A stretch of DNA of 32,940 nucleotides from the NCBI GenBank assembly GCA_030263275.1, contig SZOR01000037.1, forward strand, positions 1-32,940. Direction: 5' to 3'. Below the pieces are notes generated by a model that had not been told where the DNA came from, did not search any database, and saw only the letters and a list, made by a program, of their open reading frames with translations. Positions within the stretch are counted from its first letter, which is position 1. Each line of letters opens with the position of its first letter. The position numbers and the translations under genes were made by a program. Positions 8,515-15,349 of this stretch are shown here, piece by piece. Source of the stretch: DSNY01 sp016861185. GTDB lineage: Bacteria; Pseudomonadota; Gammaproteobacteria; Burkholderiales; Burkholderiaceae_F.

Positions 8515-11055
8515 TCAAACGTCGATGTTCCCCGCGTACAGCGCGTTCGACTCGATGAACGCGCGGCGCGGTTCGACCTCGTCGCCCATCAGCGTCGTGA
8601 AGATCTGGTCGGCGCCGATCGCGTCCTCGATCTGCACGCGCAGCATCCGCCGCACCTTCGGGTCCATCGTCGTTTCCCAGAGCTGCTCGGGGTTCATCTC
8701 GCCGAGGCCCTTGTAGCGCTGGCGGCTGACGGCGCCTTCGGCTTCCTTCATCAGCCAGTCCATCGCGGCGCGGAAGTCGGCGACCGCCGCTTCCTTCTGC
8801 CTGTCGCCGCTGCCGCGAACGATGCGTGCGCCGGCGCCGATCAGCCCCTTGAAGGTCTTGGCGGCGTTCGCGAGCGCGGCGTAGTCGGCGCCGTGCACGA
8901 ACTCGGCGTCGATCGTGCTCGCCTTGACGTTGCCGTGATGGCGCCGCTCGATGCGCAGCCGGTGCTTGTCGGTCTTGTCGTCGTGCTGCGCGTACACGTG
9001 CACCGTGTGGTTGCCCATCGCCTGCGCGAGCTCCTGCGCCGAGCGCTCGGCGGAAGCGGCGTCGTCGAGGTTCAGTTCGGTGCCGGCCATGATCGCCTGC
9101 AGCGCGCCGGCGTCGATCACGCGGGTGAGCCGCTGCACGACGGCGTCGGCGAGCAGGTACTGGCGCGCGAGTTCTTCGAGCGCGCTGCCTTCGATCGGCG
9201 CGGCGTCGGCGGCCGGATAGAGCTTCGCGTCCTTCAGCGCGAGCGCGACCATGTACTGCGCGAGTTCGTGGTCGTCCTTCAGATAGCGCTCGTCCTTGCC
9301 GTGCTTGACCTTGTACAGCGGCGGCTGCGCGATGTAGATGTGGCCGCGTTCGACGAGCTGCGGCATCTGCCGGTAGAACAGCGTCAGCAGCAGCGTACGG
9401 ATGTGCGCGCCGTCGACGTCGGCGTCGGTCATGATGATGATGCGGTGGTAGCGCAGCTTGTCGAGGTGGAAGCCTTCGGCCGAATCGGGCGTGCCGATGC
9501 CGGTGCCGAGCGCGGTGATCAGCGTGGCGATCTGTTCGCTCGAGATCAGCTTGTCGAAGCGCGCCTTCTCGACGTTCAGCACCTTGCCGCGCAGCGGCAG
9601 CACCGCCTGGAACTTGCGGTCGCGCCCCTGCTTGGCCGAGCCGCCGGCGGAATCGCCCTCGACGATGAACAGCTCCGCCAGCGCCGGGTCCTTCTCCTGG
9701 CAGTCGGCGAGCTTGCCGGGCAGCCCGACGCCGTCGAGCACGCCCTTGCGGCGGGTCATCTCGCGCGCCTTGCGCGCGGCCTCCCGCGCGCGCGCGGCTT
9801 CGACGATCTTGCCGCAGATGATCTTGGCGTCGGCAGGACGTTCGAGCAGGAAGGTGTCGAGCGCGCGGGCGACGACCTCCTCGACCGCGGGCCGCACTTC
9901 GCTGGAAACGAGCTTGTCCTTGGTCTGCGACGAGAACTTGGGCTCGGGCACCTTGACCGACAACACGCACGCGAGCCCTTCGCGCATGTCGTCGCCGGTC
10001 GTTTCGACCTTGGCCTTCTTGGCCAGCTCGTTGTCCTCGATGTACTTGTTCAGCACGCGCGTCATCGCCGCGCGCAACGCCGTCAGATGCGTGCCGCCGT
10101 CGCGCTGCGGGATGTTGTTGGTGAAGCACAGCACGTTCTCGCTGTAGCCGTCGTTCCACTGCATCGCGACTTCGACGCCGATCGTGCCGCCGTTGACCTG
10201 CGCTTCGCCGCTCGCGTGGAAGATGTTCGGATGCAGCGCGGTCTTGGCCTTGTTGATGTACTGGACGAAGCCCTTGACGCCGCCGGAGAAGGCGAAATCC
10301 TCCTCCTTGCCCTGGCGCTGGTCGACCAGCTTGATGCGAACGCCGTTGTTCAGGAACGAAAGCTCGCGCAGCCGCTTGCTGAGAATCTCGTAGTGGAACT
10401 CGACCTTGCCGAAGATCTCGTCGTCGGGCAAGAAGTGCACTTCGGTGCCGCGCTTGTCGGTTTCGCCGATCACCTTCATCGGCGACACCCGCTCGCCGTC
10501 GATCGTCTCGACGATGCGATCCTGCACGAAGCCCTGTCTGAACTCCAGGTAGTGCACCTTGCCCTCGCGCCGGACCGTCAGCCGCAGCCACTTGGACAGC
10601 GCGTTGACGCAAGACACGCCGACGCCGTGCAACCCGCCCGACACCTTGTAGCTGTTCTGGTTGAACTTGCCGCCGGCGTGCAACTCCGTGAGCGCGATCT
10701 CGGCGGCGCTGCGTTTCGGCTCGTGCTTGTCGTCGAGCTTGAGGCCGGTCGGGATGCCGCGGCCGTTGTCGATCACCGAAATCGAGTTGTCGGTGTGGAT
10801 CGTGACGACGATCTCGTCGCAATAGCCGGCGAGCGCCTCGTCGATCGAGTTGTCGACGACCTCGAACACCATGTGGTGCAGGCCGGTGCCGTCCTGCGTG
10901 TCGCCGATGTACATGCCCGGCCGCTTGCGAACGGCTTCCAGGCCTTCGAGGATCTGGATCGACGCGGCACCGTAGTCGTTGGCGGGCGCGGCGCCGGGCG
11001 GTTGGGCGCTGCCCGGTCCGTTGGGCGGCGGAAGGTTTTCGGGGACTGCTGCCAT
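8515..11055 (-). CDS. gyrB: DNA gyrase subunit B
   Basis: An 846-residue GyrB, the ATPase and TOPRIM subunit that introduces negative supercoils with GyrA. The GHKL ATPase shows 'EGLEAVRKRPGMYIGD' and 'VVDNSIDEALAGYCDE'; the TOPRIM domain shows 'EGDSAGGSAKQGRDR' near residue 467 and 'DADVDGAHIRTLLL' near 545. A long insert precedes the C-terminal 'QRYKGLGEMNPEQLWETTMDP', as in other beta- and gammaproteobacterial GyrB proteins. The ATG at 11055 has a strong AAGGAAAG ribosome binding site. It is the last gene of the leftward dnaA-dnaN-gyrB series, 86 bp after dnaN. No clear terminator is seen in the 233-bp gap beyond its stop. Confidence 0.98.
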   Translation of the reverse strand: MAAVPENLPPPNGPGSAQPPGAAPANDYGAASIQILEGLEAVRKRPGMYIGDTQDGTGLHHMVFEVVDNSIDEALAGYCDEIVVTIHTDNSISVIDNGRGIPTGLKLDDKHEPKRSAAEIALTELHAGGKFNQNSYKVSGGLHGVGVSCVNALSKWLRLTVRREGKVHYLEFRQGFVQDRIVETIDGERVSPMKVIGETDKRGTEVHFLPDDEIFGKVEFHYEILSKRLRELSFLNNGVRIKLVDQRQGKEEDFAFSGGVKGFVQYINKAKTALHPNIFHASGEAQVNGGTIGVEVAMQWNDGYSENVLCFTNNIPQRDGGTHLTALRAAMTRVLNKYIEDNELAKKAKVETTGDDMREGLACVLSVKVPEPKFSSQTKDKLVSSEVRPAVEEVVARALDTFLLERPADAKIICGKIVEAARAREAARKAREMTRRKGVLDGVGLPGKLADCQEKDPALAELFIVEGDSAGGSAKQGRDRKFQAVLPLRGKVLNVEKARFDKLISSEQIATLITALGTGIGTPDSAEGFHLDKLRYHRIIIMTDADVDGAHIRTLLLTLFYRQMPQLVERGHIYIAQPPLYKVKHGKDERYLKDDHELAQYMVALALKDAKLYPAADAAPIEGSALEELARQYLLADAVVQRLTRVIDAGALQAIMAGTELNLDDAASAERSAQELAQAMGNHTVHVYAQHDDKTDKHRLRIERRHHGNVKASTIDAEFVHGADYAALANAAKTFKGLIGAGARIVRGSGDRQKEAAVADFRAAMDWLMKEAEGAVSRQRYKGLGEMNPEQLWETTMDPKVRRMLRVQIEDAIGADQIFTTLMGDEVEPRRAFIESNALYAGNIDV

Positions 11056-11086
11056 TTCTTTCCTTGGTGCGCCCCCTCTCCCCTTG

Positions 11087-11111
11087 CCCCTCTCCCGCGA
11101 GGGGAGAGGGG
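11087..11111. repeat. REP-like hairpin between dnaN and gyrB
   Basis: CCCCTCTCCC (11087-11096), loop GCGAG, then GGGAGAGGGG (11102-11111) forms a perfect 10-bp stem in the dnaN-gyrB gap. A second smaller hairpin, CGAGGC-TAC-GCCTCG (11122-11136), follows the dnaN stop directly. Neither is followed by a T-run on either strand, so they look more like a dispersed palindromic repeat or an mRNA-stabilising or attenuating element than an intrinsic terminator. Confidence 0.6.
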
Positions 11112-11141
11112 AACGGGATCGCGAGGCTACGCCTCGATGAT

Positions 11142-12242
11142 CTAGATGCGCATCGGCATCACGACGTACTTGAACTTCTCCGAATCGGGCATCGTGATCA
11201 GCGCGCTGCCGAGCGCATCGCCGAGCGCGAACTTCACCTGCTCGTTCTTCAGGTTCGCCAGCACGTCGAGCAGGTAGGTGACGTTGAAGCCGATGTCGAG
11301 CGCTTCGCCGGCGTAGTCGATCTCGATCTCCTCCTGCGCCTCCTCCTGGTCGGCGTTGGTCGAGGTGATCTTCAAGGCGCCCGCGCCGAGCATCATTCGC
11401 ACGCCCTTGAACTTGTCGGTCGTCAGGATCGCGGCGCGGTGCAGCGCGGCCATCAGTTCCTCGCGGCCGATCAGGAAGGTCTTCGGGTTGTTGACCGGGA
11501 TGACCTTCTGGTAGTCGGGAAACTTCCCTTCGACGAGCTTGGAGATCAGCTCGATCGCACCGAAGCTGAACTTGACCTGGTTCGGCGCCATCTGCACGCG
11601 CACCGCGTCCTCGGTTTCGGGCAGCAGGCGCGACAGTTCGAGGATCGTCTTGCGCGGGATGATCGCCTCGATCTTCGGCGAACTGGTGTCCTTGCCGACT
11701 TCGCACAGCGCGAGCCGGTGACCGTCGGTGGCGACCGCGCGCACCGTCGTACCGTCGACGACCAGCAGCATGCCGTTCAGGTAGTAGCGGATGTCCTGGC
11801 TCGCCATCGCGAAGTGCACCATCAACAGCAGGTACTTCAGCGTCGCGGCGGGCAGCGAGAAGTCGGCGGTGAATTCCGCCTGCGCGACGGTCGGGAACTC
11901 CTCGGCGGCGAGCGTCTGCAGGTTGAAGCGGCTCTTGCCGCTTTGCACCGTGAGCTTCTTGTTCGCGAGCGAAAGGCCCACGTCGGCTTCGGGCAGCGCG
12001 CGCAGGATGTCGACCAGCTTGCGCGCCGACACGGTGGTTGCGGCCACGTCCTTGCCGGCGCCGATGTCGGCCGCGGTCTGGATCTGGATCTCGAGGTCGG
12101 TCGCGGTGAACGAAACTCGCTCGCCCTCCTTGCGCACCAGGATGTTGGCGAGGATCGGCAGCGTCTGGCGGCGTTCGACGATGCCGCTGACGACCTGCAG
12201 CGGTTTGAGCAATGCATCGCGGCCGGCTTTGACGAGTTGCAT
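11142..12242 (-). CDS. dnaN: DNA polymerase III beta subunit (sliding clamp)
   Basis: A 366-residue beta clamp that tethers polymerase III to DNA; the length is normal. The N-terminus 'MQLVKAGRDALLKPLQVVSG' with 'ERRQTLPILANILV' and the C-terminus '...YVVMPMRI' are typical of the family: the 'MPMRL/I' end packs against the partner-binding pocket. Three repeated clamp folds of about 120 residues fit the length. The ATG at 12242 is preceded by an AGAGGAAAC ribosome binding site. It lies between dnaA (244-bp gap with DnaA-box-like sites) and gyrB on the same strand. Confidence 0.98.
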   Translation of the reverse strand: MQLVKAGRDALLKPLQVVSGIVERRQTLPILANILVRKEGERVSFTATDLEIQIQTAADIGAGKDVAATTVSARKLVDILRALPEADVGLSLANKKLTVQSGKSRFNLQTLAAEEFPTVAQAEFTADFSLPAATLKYLLLMVHFAMASQDIRYYLNGMLLVVDGTTVRAVATDGHRLALCEVGKDTSSPKIEAIIPRKTILELSRLLPETEDAVRVQMAPNQVKFSFGAIELISKLVEGKFPDYQKVIPVNNPKTFLIGREELMAALHRAAILTTDKFKGVRMMLGAGALKITSTNADQEEAQEEIEIDYAGEALDIGFNVTYLLDVLANLKNEQVKFALGDALGSALITMPDSEKFKYVVMPMRI

Positions 12243-12345
12243 TGTTCTGTTTCCTCTTCGTAGGTTCAGTTAATAGTGGTGCCTTGGCGCTGGGGACAAG
12301 ACGGAAAAGGCCTTGCGTGGCGGCGCCTTGCGCGGGCGGACAAGC

Positions 12346-12469
12346 TGTGGGCAAGCGCGTCCGGCGATGCGCGCCGGCCTGTGGAGCAAAAGGACAAGTC
12401 GGCCGTATGCGCGCGCACGCGTCGAAGTTGTCCCGTTCTGTCCACAGTCGATCGCGCTTCTGTCCACAG
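12346..12469. promoter_or_regulatory. DnaA-box-like cluster between dnaA and dnaN
   Basis: The 244-bp dnaA-dnaN gap carries four sites matching 7 of 9 bases of the DnaA box TTATCCACA: reverse-strand sites at 12346-12354 and 12380-12388, and forward CTGTCCACA at 12438-12446 and 12460-12468. The last two lie in an identical 12-mer TTCTGTCCACAG (12436-12447 and 12458-12469), spaced exactly 22 bp, about two helical turns. This could be a secondary DnaA-binding or regulatory region for dnaN. The match is seen; binding is inferred. Confidence 0.5.
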
Positions 12470-12486
12470 CTTTTCCCGGCGCGGCG

Positions 12487-13839
12487 TCAGCCCTTCAAGG
12501 TCTGTTCGAGCACGTGCAGCGCGTGGTTCAGCTCGGCGTCCTTGGCGCGGCTCGATGCGATCTTGCGCACCGCGTGCAGAACGGTCGTATGGTCGCGCCC
12601 GCCGAACAGTTCGCCGATCTCGGGCAGGCTCTTCTGCGTCATCTCCTTGGCGAGATACATCGCGACCTGGCGCGGCATCGCGATCGCGCTCGGCCGCCGC
12701 TTGCTGTACATGTCGGCGACCTTGATCTTGTAGTAGTCGGCCACCGTCTTCTGGATCAGCTCGACCGTCACCTGGCCGGTCGACGCCGACAGCAGATCCT
12801 TCAGCGCCTCGCGCGCCAGGTCGACCGTGATCGGCCGCGCGTGGAACGAGGCGAACGCGAGCACCTTGCGCAGCGCGCCTTCCAGCTCGCGCACGTTGCT
12901 ACGCAGGTTCTTGGCGATGAAAAACGCCACGTCCTCCTGCAGTTCGGCGCGCTCGAGTTCGGCCTTCTTCAGCAGGATCGCCACGCGCATCTCCAGCTCG
13001 GGCGGCTCGATCGCGACGGTCAGCCCGGAGGCGAAGCGCGACACCAGTCGGTCCTCGATGTCCTTCAGCTCCTTCGGGTAGGTGTCGCTCGTGATGATGA
13101 TCTGCTTGCGCCCGGCGACCAGCGCCTCGAACGCGTAGAAGAACTCCTCCTGCGTGCGGCTCTTGCCGGCGAAAAACTGGATGTCGTCGATCAGCAGCAG
13201 GTCGAGCGAGTGGTAGTAGCGCTTGAAGTCGTCGAAGGCCTTGCGCTGATACGCGCGCACGACGTCGCTGACGTACTGCTCGGCGTGGATGTAGCGCACC
13301 TTGGCGTCGGGCTTGCGCGCGAGGATGCCGTTGCCGACCGCGTGGATCAGGTGCGTCTTGCCGAGTCCCACGCCGCCGTACAGGAAGAGCGGGTTGTAGG
13401 AGCCGCCCGGGTTTTCGGCGACCTGCATCGCCGCCGCCCGCGCGAGTTGGTTCGCCTTGCCGGTGACGAAGTTGTCGAAGGTCAGCAGCGGGTTCAGCCG
13501 CGCGCGTTCGATCTGATCGGTCGTCTGCGCGACCGCATCGGCGCGCGGTGCGGTCTCTTCCGCGGCCGGCGCGGTGCCCGCGATCGCCTCGGGTGGCGCG
13601 TCGAGTTCGAACACGACGCTGACGGGCCGCCGCAGCACGCTGGTGGCCGCCGCCTGGATGCGCGTGGAGAACTGCGAGCGGATCGCGTCGAGCTTCAACC
13701 GGTTGGGCGCGCCGATCTTCAGCCGGCCGGTCGCGGCGTCGTAGTCGATCGCCTTCAGCGGCTTGATCCAGGCGGAGTATTGCTGCGGAGTCAGTTCACG
13801 CTCGAGCAGTCGCGAGCAGTCTTGCCAGAAGTGGAGCAT
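12487..13839 (-). CDS. dnaA: chromosomal replication initiator DnaA
   Basis: A 450-residue DnaA from the ATG at 13839. Domain I opens 'MLHFWQDCSRLLERELTPQQ'. A variable Ala/Pro-rich linker follows, then the AAA+ domain with Walker A 'GGVGLGKTH' (about residue 158) and Walker B 'LLLIDDIQFF' (about 218). Domain IV carries the DNA-binding signature 'GGRDHTTVLHAVRKI'. A TTG at 13857 would add six residues (MAEHGS), but family members start at the MxxFWQ segment, so I prefer the ATG; neither start has a strong ribosome binding site. It is the first gene of the leftward replication cluster. A candidate promoter with a perfect DnaA box over its -35 element lies at 14025-14055, suggesting autoregulation. 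Confidence 0.98.
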   Translation of the reverse strand: MLHFWQDCSRLLERELTPQQYSAWIKPLKAIDYDAATGRLKIGAPNRLKLDAIRSQFSTRIQAAATSVLRRPVSVVFELDAPPEAIAGTAPAAEETAPRADAVAQTTDQIERARLNPLLTFDNFVTGKANQLARAAAMQVAENPGGSYNPLFLYGGVGLGKTHLIHAVGNGILARKPDAKVRYIHAEQYVSDVVRAYQRKAFDDFKRYYHSLDLLLIDDIQFFAGKSRTQEEFFYAFEALVAGRKQIIITSDTYPKELKDIEDRLVSRFASGLTVAIEPPELEMRVAILLKKAELERAELQEDVAFFIAKNLRSNVRELEGALRKVLAFASFHARPITVDLAREALKDLLSASTGQVTVELIQKTVADYYKIKVADMYSKRRPSAIAMPRQVAMYLAKEMTQKSLPEIGELFGGRDHTTVLHAVRKIASSRAKDAELNHALHVLEQTLKG

Positions 13840-14024
13840 CGATCCGTGTTCCGCCAACGGCCGATGGCGCTGCCGGCATTCGCCTGCGTTGCCTCGACCT
13901 CATCGTTGTTATGCGCCGGTCGTACCGGGCCGCTTCGTCCTGGCCGGCGATCGGGGCAGGCCCGGCCGCCGTGTTCGATCGGTGCGTCTCCCCGGATGCT
14001 GATGACCGAACGACGAAGCGGCGC

Positions 14025-14055
14025 ATTGTACCGGCGCGCAGGGCAGTTATCCACA
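14025..14055 (-). promoter_or_regulatory. candidate dnaA promoter overlapped by a perfect DnaA box
   Basis: On the minus strand TGGATA (14053-14048), a 17-base spacer and TACAAT (14030-14025) form a plausible sigma-70 promoter facing dnaA, with a leader of about 180 nt. The consensus DnaA box TTATCCACA (14047-14055, 9 of 9) covers the -35 hexamer. Binding there would repress the promoter, as in known dnaA autoregulation; here this is inference. Confidence 0.5.
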
Positions 14056-14235
14056 GCGCGCCAAGCCGCTGCCCAGCTTGCGAGCAGCGCGGATCCCGCA
14101 TCGGCACGCGCGTTTCGTGGAAGCGCATGCTTACACGCGAACCCGTGGCACAACCGATGACCAGACAAAATTTTGCGGCTTGCGAATTGCCTGTGGAAAC
14201 CCTGTGCACAAGCCGGTCCGCGCTGTGAACAACGC
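14040..14235. other. probable chromosomal replication origin (oriC)
   Basis: The 634-bp gap between dnaA and rpmH is a classic oriC position. It holds one perfect DnaA box (14047-14055) and 7-of-9 matches on the reverse strand at 14192-14200, 14203-14211 and 14225-14233. Just left of that cluster is the most AT-rich patch in the gap, around AAAATTTT at 14167-14174, a candidate unwinding element. The nearby genes (dnaA, dnaN, gyrB, rpmH, rnpA, mnmE) support the call. Bases 13858-14020 show nothing specific. A cumulative GC-skew minimum here would confirm it. Confidence 0.65.
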
Positions 14236-14297
14236 GTGGAAAAGGCCTGCCGCGCCAACAAGAGCGGCGACGCGTCCCTCGATGCGCTCGGACGCGT

Positions 14298-14326
14298 TTG
14301 ACGCCTCTCGCTGCATCGCGTCTAAT
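14298..14326 (+). promoter_or_regulatory. sigma-70 promoter for the rpmH operon
   Basis: TTGACG (14298-14303, 5 of 6) and TCTAAT (14321-14326, 5 of 6) are separated by an ideal 17 bases. Transcription would start near 14333, giving a leader of about 140 nt before rpmH. It is the best promoter match I found in the window. Confidence 0.65.
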
Positions 14327-14392
14327 ACCGCGCTTTTCGCCGCGCGCGTTCGAAAGCGGCGAAAAATCCGCGACTTAGCTGCCGCTGTTCGA

Positions 14393-14412
14393 CCGGTCCG
14401 GCAGCGGACCGG
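14393..14412 (+). promoter_or_regulatory. stable hairpin in the rpmH leader
   Basis: CCGGTCCG (14393-14400), loop GCAG and CGGACCGG (14405-14412) form a perfect 8-bp GC stem with a tetraloop, about 60 nt upstream of the rpmH ATG and inside the predicted leader. There is no T-run, so it is not an intrinsic terminator. It could affect translation or processing of the rpmH-rnpA message. Confidence 0.5.
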
Positions 14413-14473
14413 CGGACGCGCACGAGCATCCGTTCGCCCGCCGGGATGCGCGGCGATCGATTGAGGATCTGTC

Positions 14474-14614
14474 ATGGCAACCAAACGCACCTTCCAGCCG
14501 TCCATCGTCAAACGCAAGCGCACGCACGGTTTTCTCGTCCGGATGAAGACGCGCGGCGGGCGCGCCGTGATCAACGCGCGGCGCGCCAAGGGCCGCAAGC
14601 GTCTCGGCGTCTGA
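14474..14614 (+). CDS. rpmH: 50S ribosomal protein L34
   Basis: A 46-residue, highly basic L34: it opens 'MATKRTFQPSIVKRKRTHGF' and ends 'RRAKGRKRLGV'. Most bacterial L34 proteins are about 44 residues and start MKRTFQPS, so this one has two extra residues (Ala-Thr) after Met. The ATG at 14474 has a GAGGAT ribosome binding site at 14464-14469. L34 sits in the large ribosomal subunit. It is the first gene of the rightward operon with rnpA, yidD and yidC, and faces away from dnaA across the probable origin. Confidence 0.97.
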   Translation: MATKRTFQPSIVKRKRTHGFLVRMKTRGGRAVINARRAKGRKRLGV

Positions 14615-15051
14615 ACGCGACGGCGCGCCTGCGCTGGCCGGCGGCGAGCCGGCTGAAGGCGCCCGCCCAGTTCGAGGCGGTGGCGGCGGCCGGGCGCGAC
14701 GAAGGTTTCCGCGCCGCGCGCCGCTGGCTGGCGCTTTCGAGCCGGTGGCAGGCGGCGGCTTCGGGCGGCGTTCGATTCGGGTTTACGGTGGGCAAACGCA
14801 ATGCGCGACGAGCGGTCGACCGTGCGACGGTCAAGCGGATCCTGCGCGAAGCGTGCCGCCATGCGCGCGGCGAACTCGAAGAAGCCTCGGCCGGGCGCGC
14901 AGTCGACGTCGTGCTGCGCCTGAAGTCGCCGCTGCCGGAACGCGACGCGCTGCCGCGCGCTGAACTGAAGCGCGCGCTGCGCGCCGAAGCCGATGCGCTG
15001 CTCGCGGAGCTGAGGCTTCGCATCGCGCAGTTGCCGCCGCTTTCCGCATGA
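14611..15051 (+). CDS. rnpA: ribonuclease P protein component (non-canonical start)
   Basis: The basic protein subunit of RNase P, which helps the catalytic RNA cut pre-tRNA leaders. The core 'RFGFTVGKRNARRAVDRATV' followed by 'KRILREACR' is the family's RNR signature, and 'SRLKAPAQFEAV' matches the usual N-terminal helix. No ATG, GTG or TTG occurs in frame between the rpmH stop and this helix. The CTG at 14611, overlapping the rpmH TGA, gives 146 residues and aligns best with the normal N-terminus. The alternatives are an ATG at 14446 or a TTG at 14461, upstream of rpmH, which would make rpmH lie wholly within rnpA as described in Thermus. GTG at 14680 would remove the helix. The stop overlaps the yidD start (ATGA). 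Identity is firm, the start is not. Confidence 0.92.
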   Translation: MNATARLRWPAASRLKAPAQFEAVAAAGRDEGFRAARRWLALSSRWQAAASGGVRFGFTVGKRNARRAVDRATVKRILREACRHARGELEEASAGRAVDVVLRLKSPLPERDALPRAELKRALRAEADALLAELRLRIAQLPPLSA

Positions 15052-15338
15052 AAACGATCCTGCTCGCGCTGATCCGCGCCTACCAGTACCTGCTGTCGCC
15101 GTGGATCGGCGGAAGCTGCCGCTTCTGGCCGACCTGTTCCGAGTACGCGCGCGAGGCGATCGAAACGCACGGCGCGGCGAGGGGCGGGTGGATGACGATC
15201 GCGCGCATCGCACGCTGCCATCCATACGGCGCGGGCGGCGTCGACCCGGTGCCGCACCAGTTCCGCTGGCGCTGCTGGTGTCATCCGCGCGCGAGCGACG
15301 AGGCGCAACTCGCGCCGACGAATTCGAGAATCGACTGA
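15048..15338 (+). CDS. yidD: membrane protein insertion efficiency factor YidD
   Basis: A 96-residue YidD, a small protein at the inner face of the cytoplasmic membrane that aids YidC-dependent insertion. It shows the family pattern 'IRAYQYLLSPWIGGSCRFWP' followed by 'TCSEYAREAIETHGA', then 'RIARCHPYGAGGVDPVP'. An N-terminal amphipathic or hydrophobic helix precedes this. The ATG overlaps the rnpA TGA by four bases, so translation is coupled. The tail after 'HQFRWRCWCHPRA' is variable, as usual. yidC begins 11 bp after the stop. Confidence 0.96.
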   Translation: MKTILLALIRAYQYLLSPWIGGSCRFWPTCSEYAREAIETHGAARGGWMTIARIARCHPYGAGGVDPVPHQFRWRCWCHPRASDEAQLAPTNSRID

Positions 15339-15349
15339 AGAAAGCTTCC

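Noticed and set aside
11087..11136. Intrinsic terminator between dnaN and gyrB
   Set aside because: The hairpins are strong but lack a T-run on either strand, and gyrB downstream has no obvious promoter of its own, so a full stop is not supported.
8482..11145. An 887-codon open frame on the plus strand opposite gyrB
   Set aside because: It lies antisense to an unambiguous gyrB, its composition is low-complexity, and it has no motifs.
12270..12299. dnaN promoter TTGTCC-18-TATTAA on the minus strand
   Set aside because: Both hexamers match the consensus at only four of six positions and the spacing is 18, which is too weak to list as a feature.
11056..12354. Apparent extension of gyrB upstream through dnaN to make a 1279-residue protein
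   Set aside because: The extension reads dnaN in the wrong frame. The real gyrB start at 11055 has a strong ribosome binding site and the correct GyrB N-terminus.
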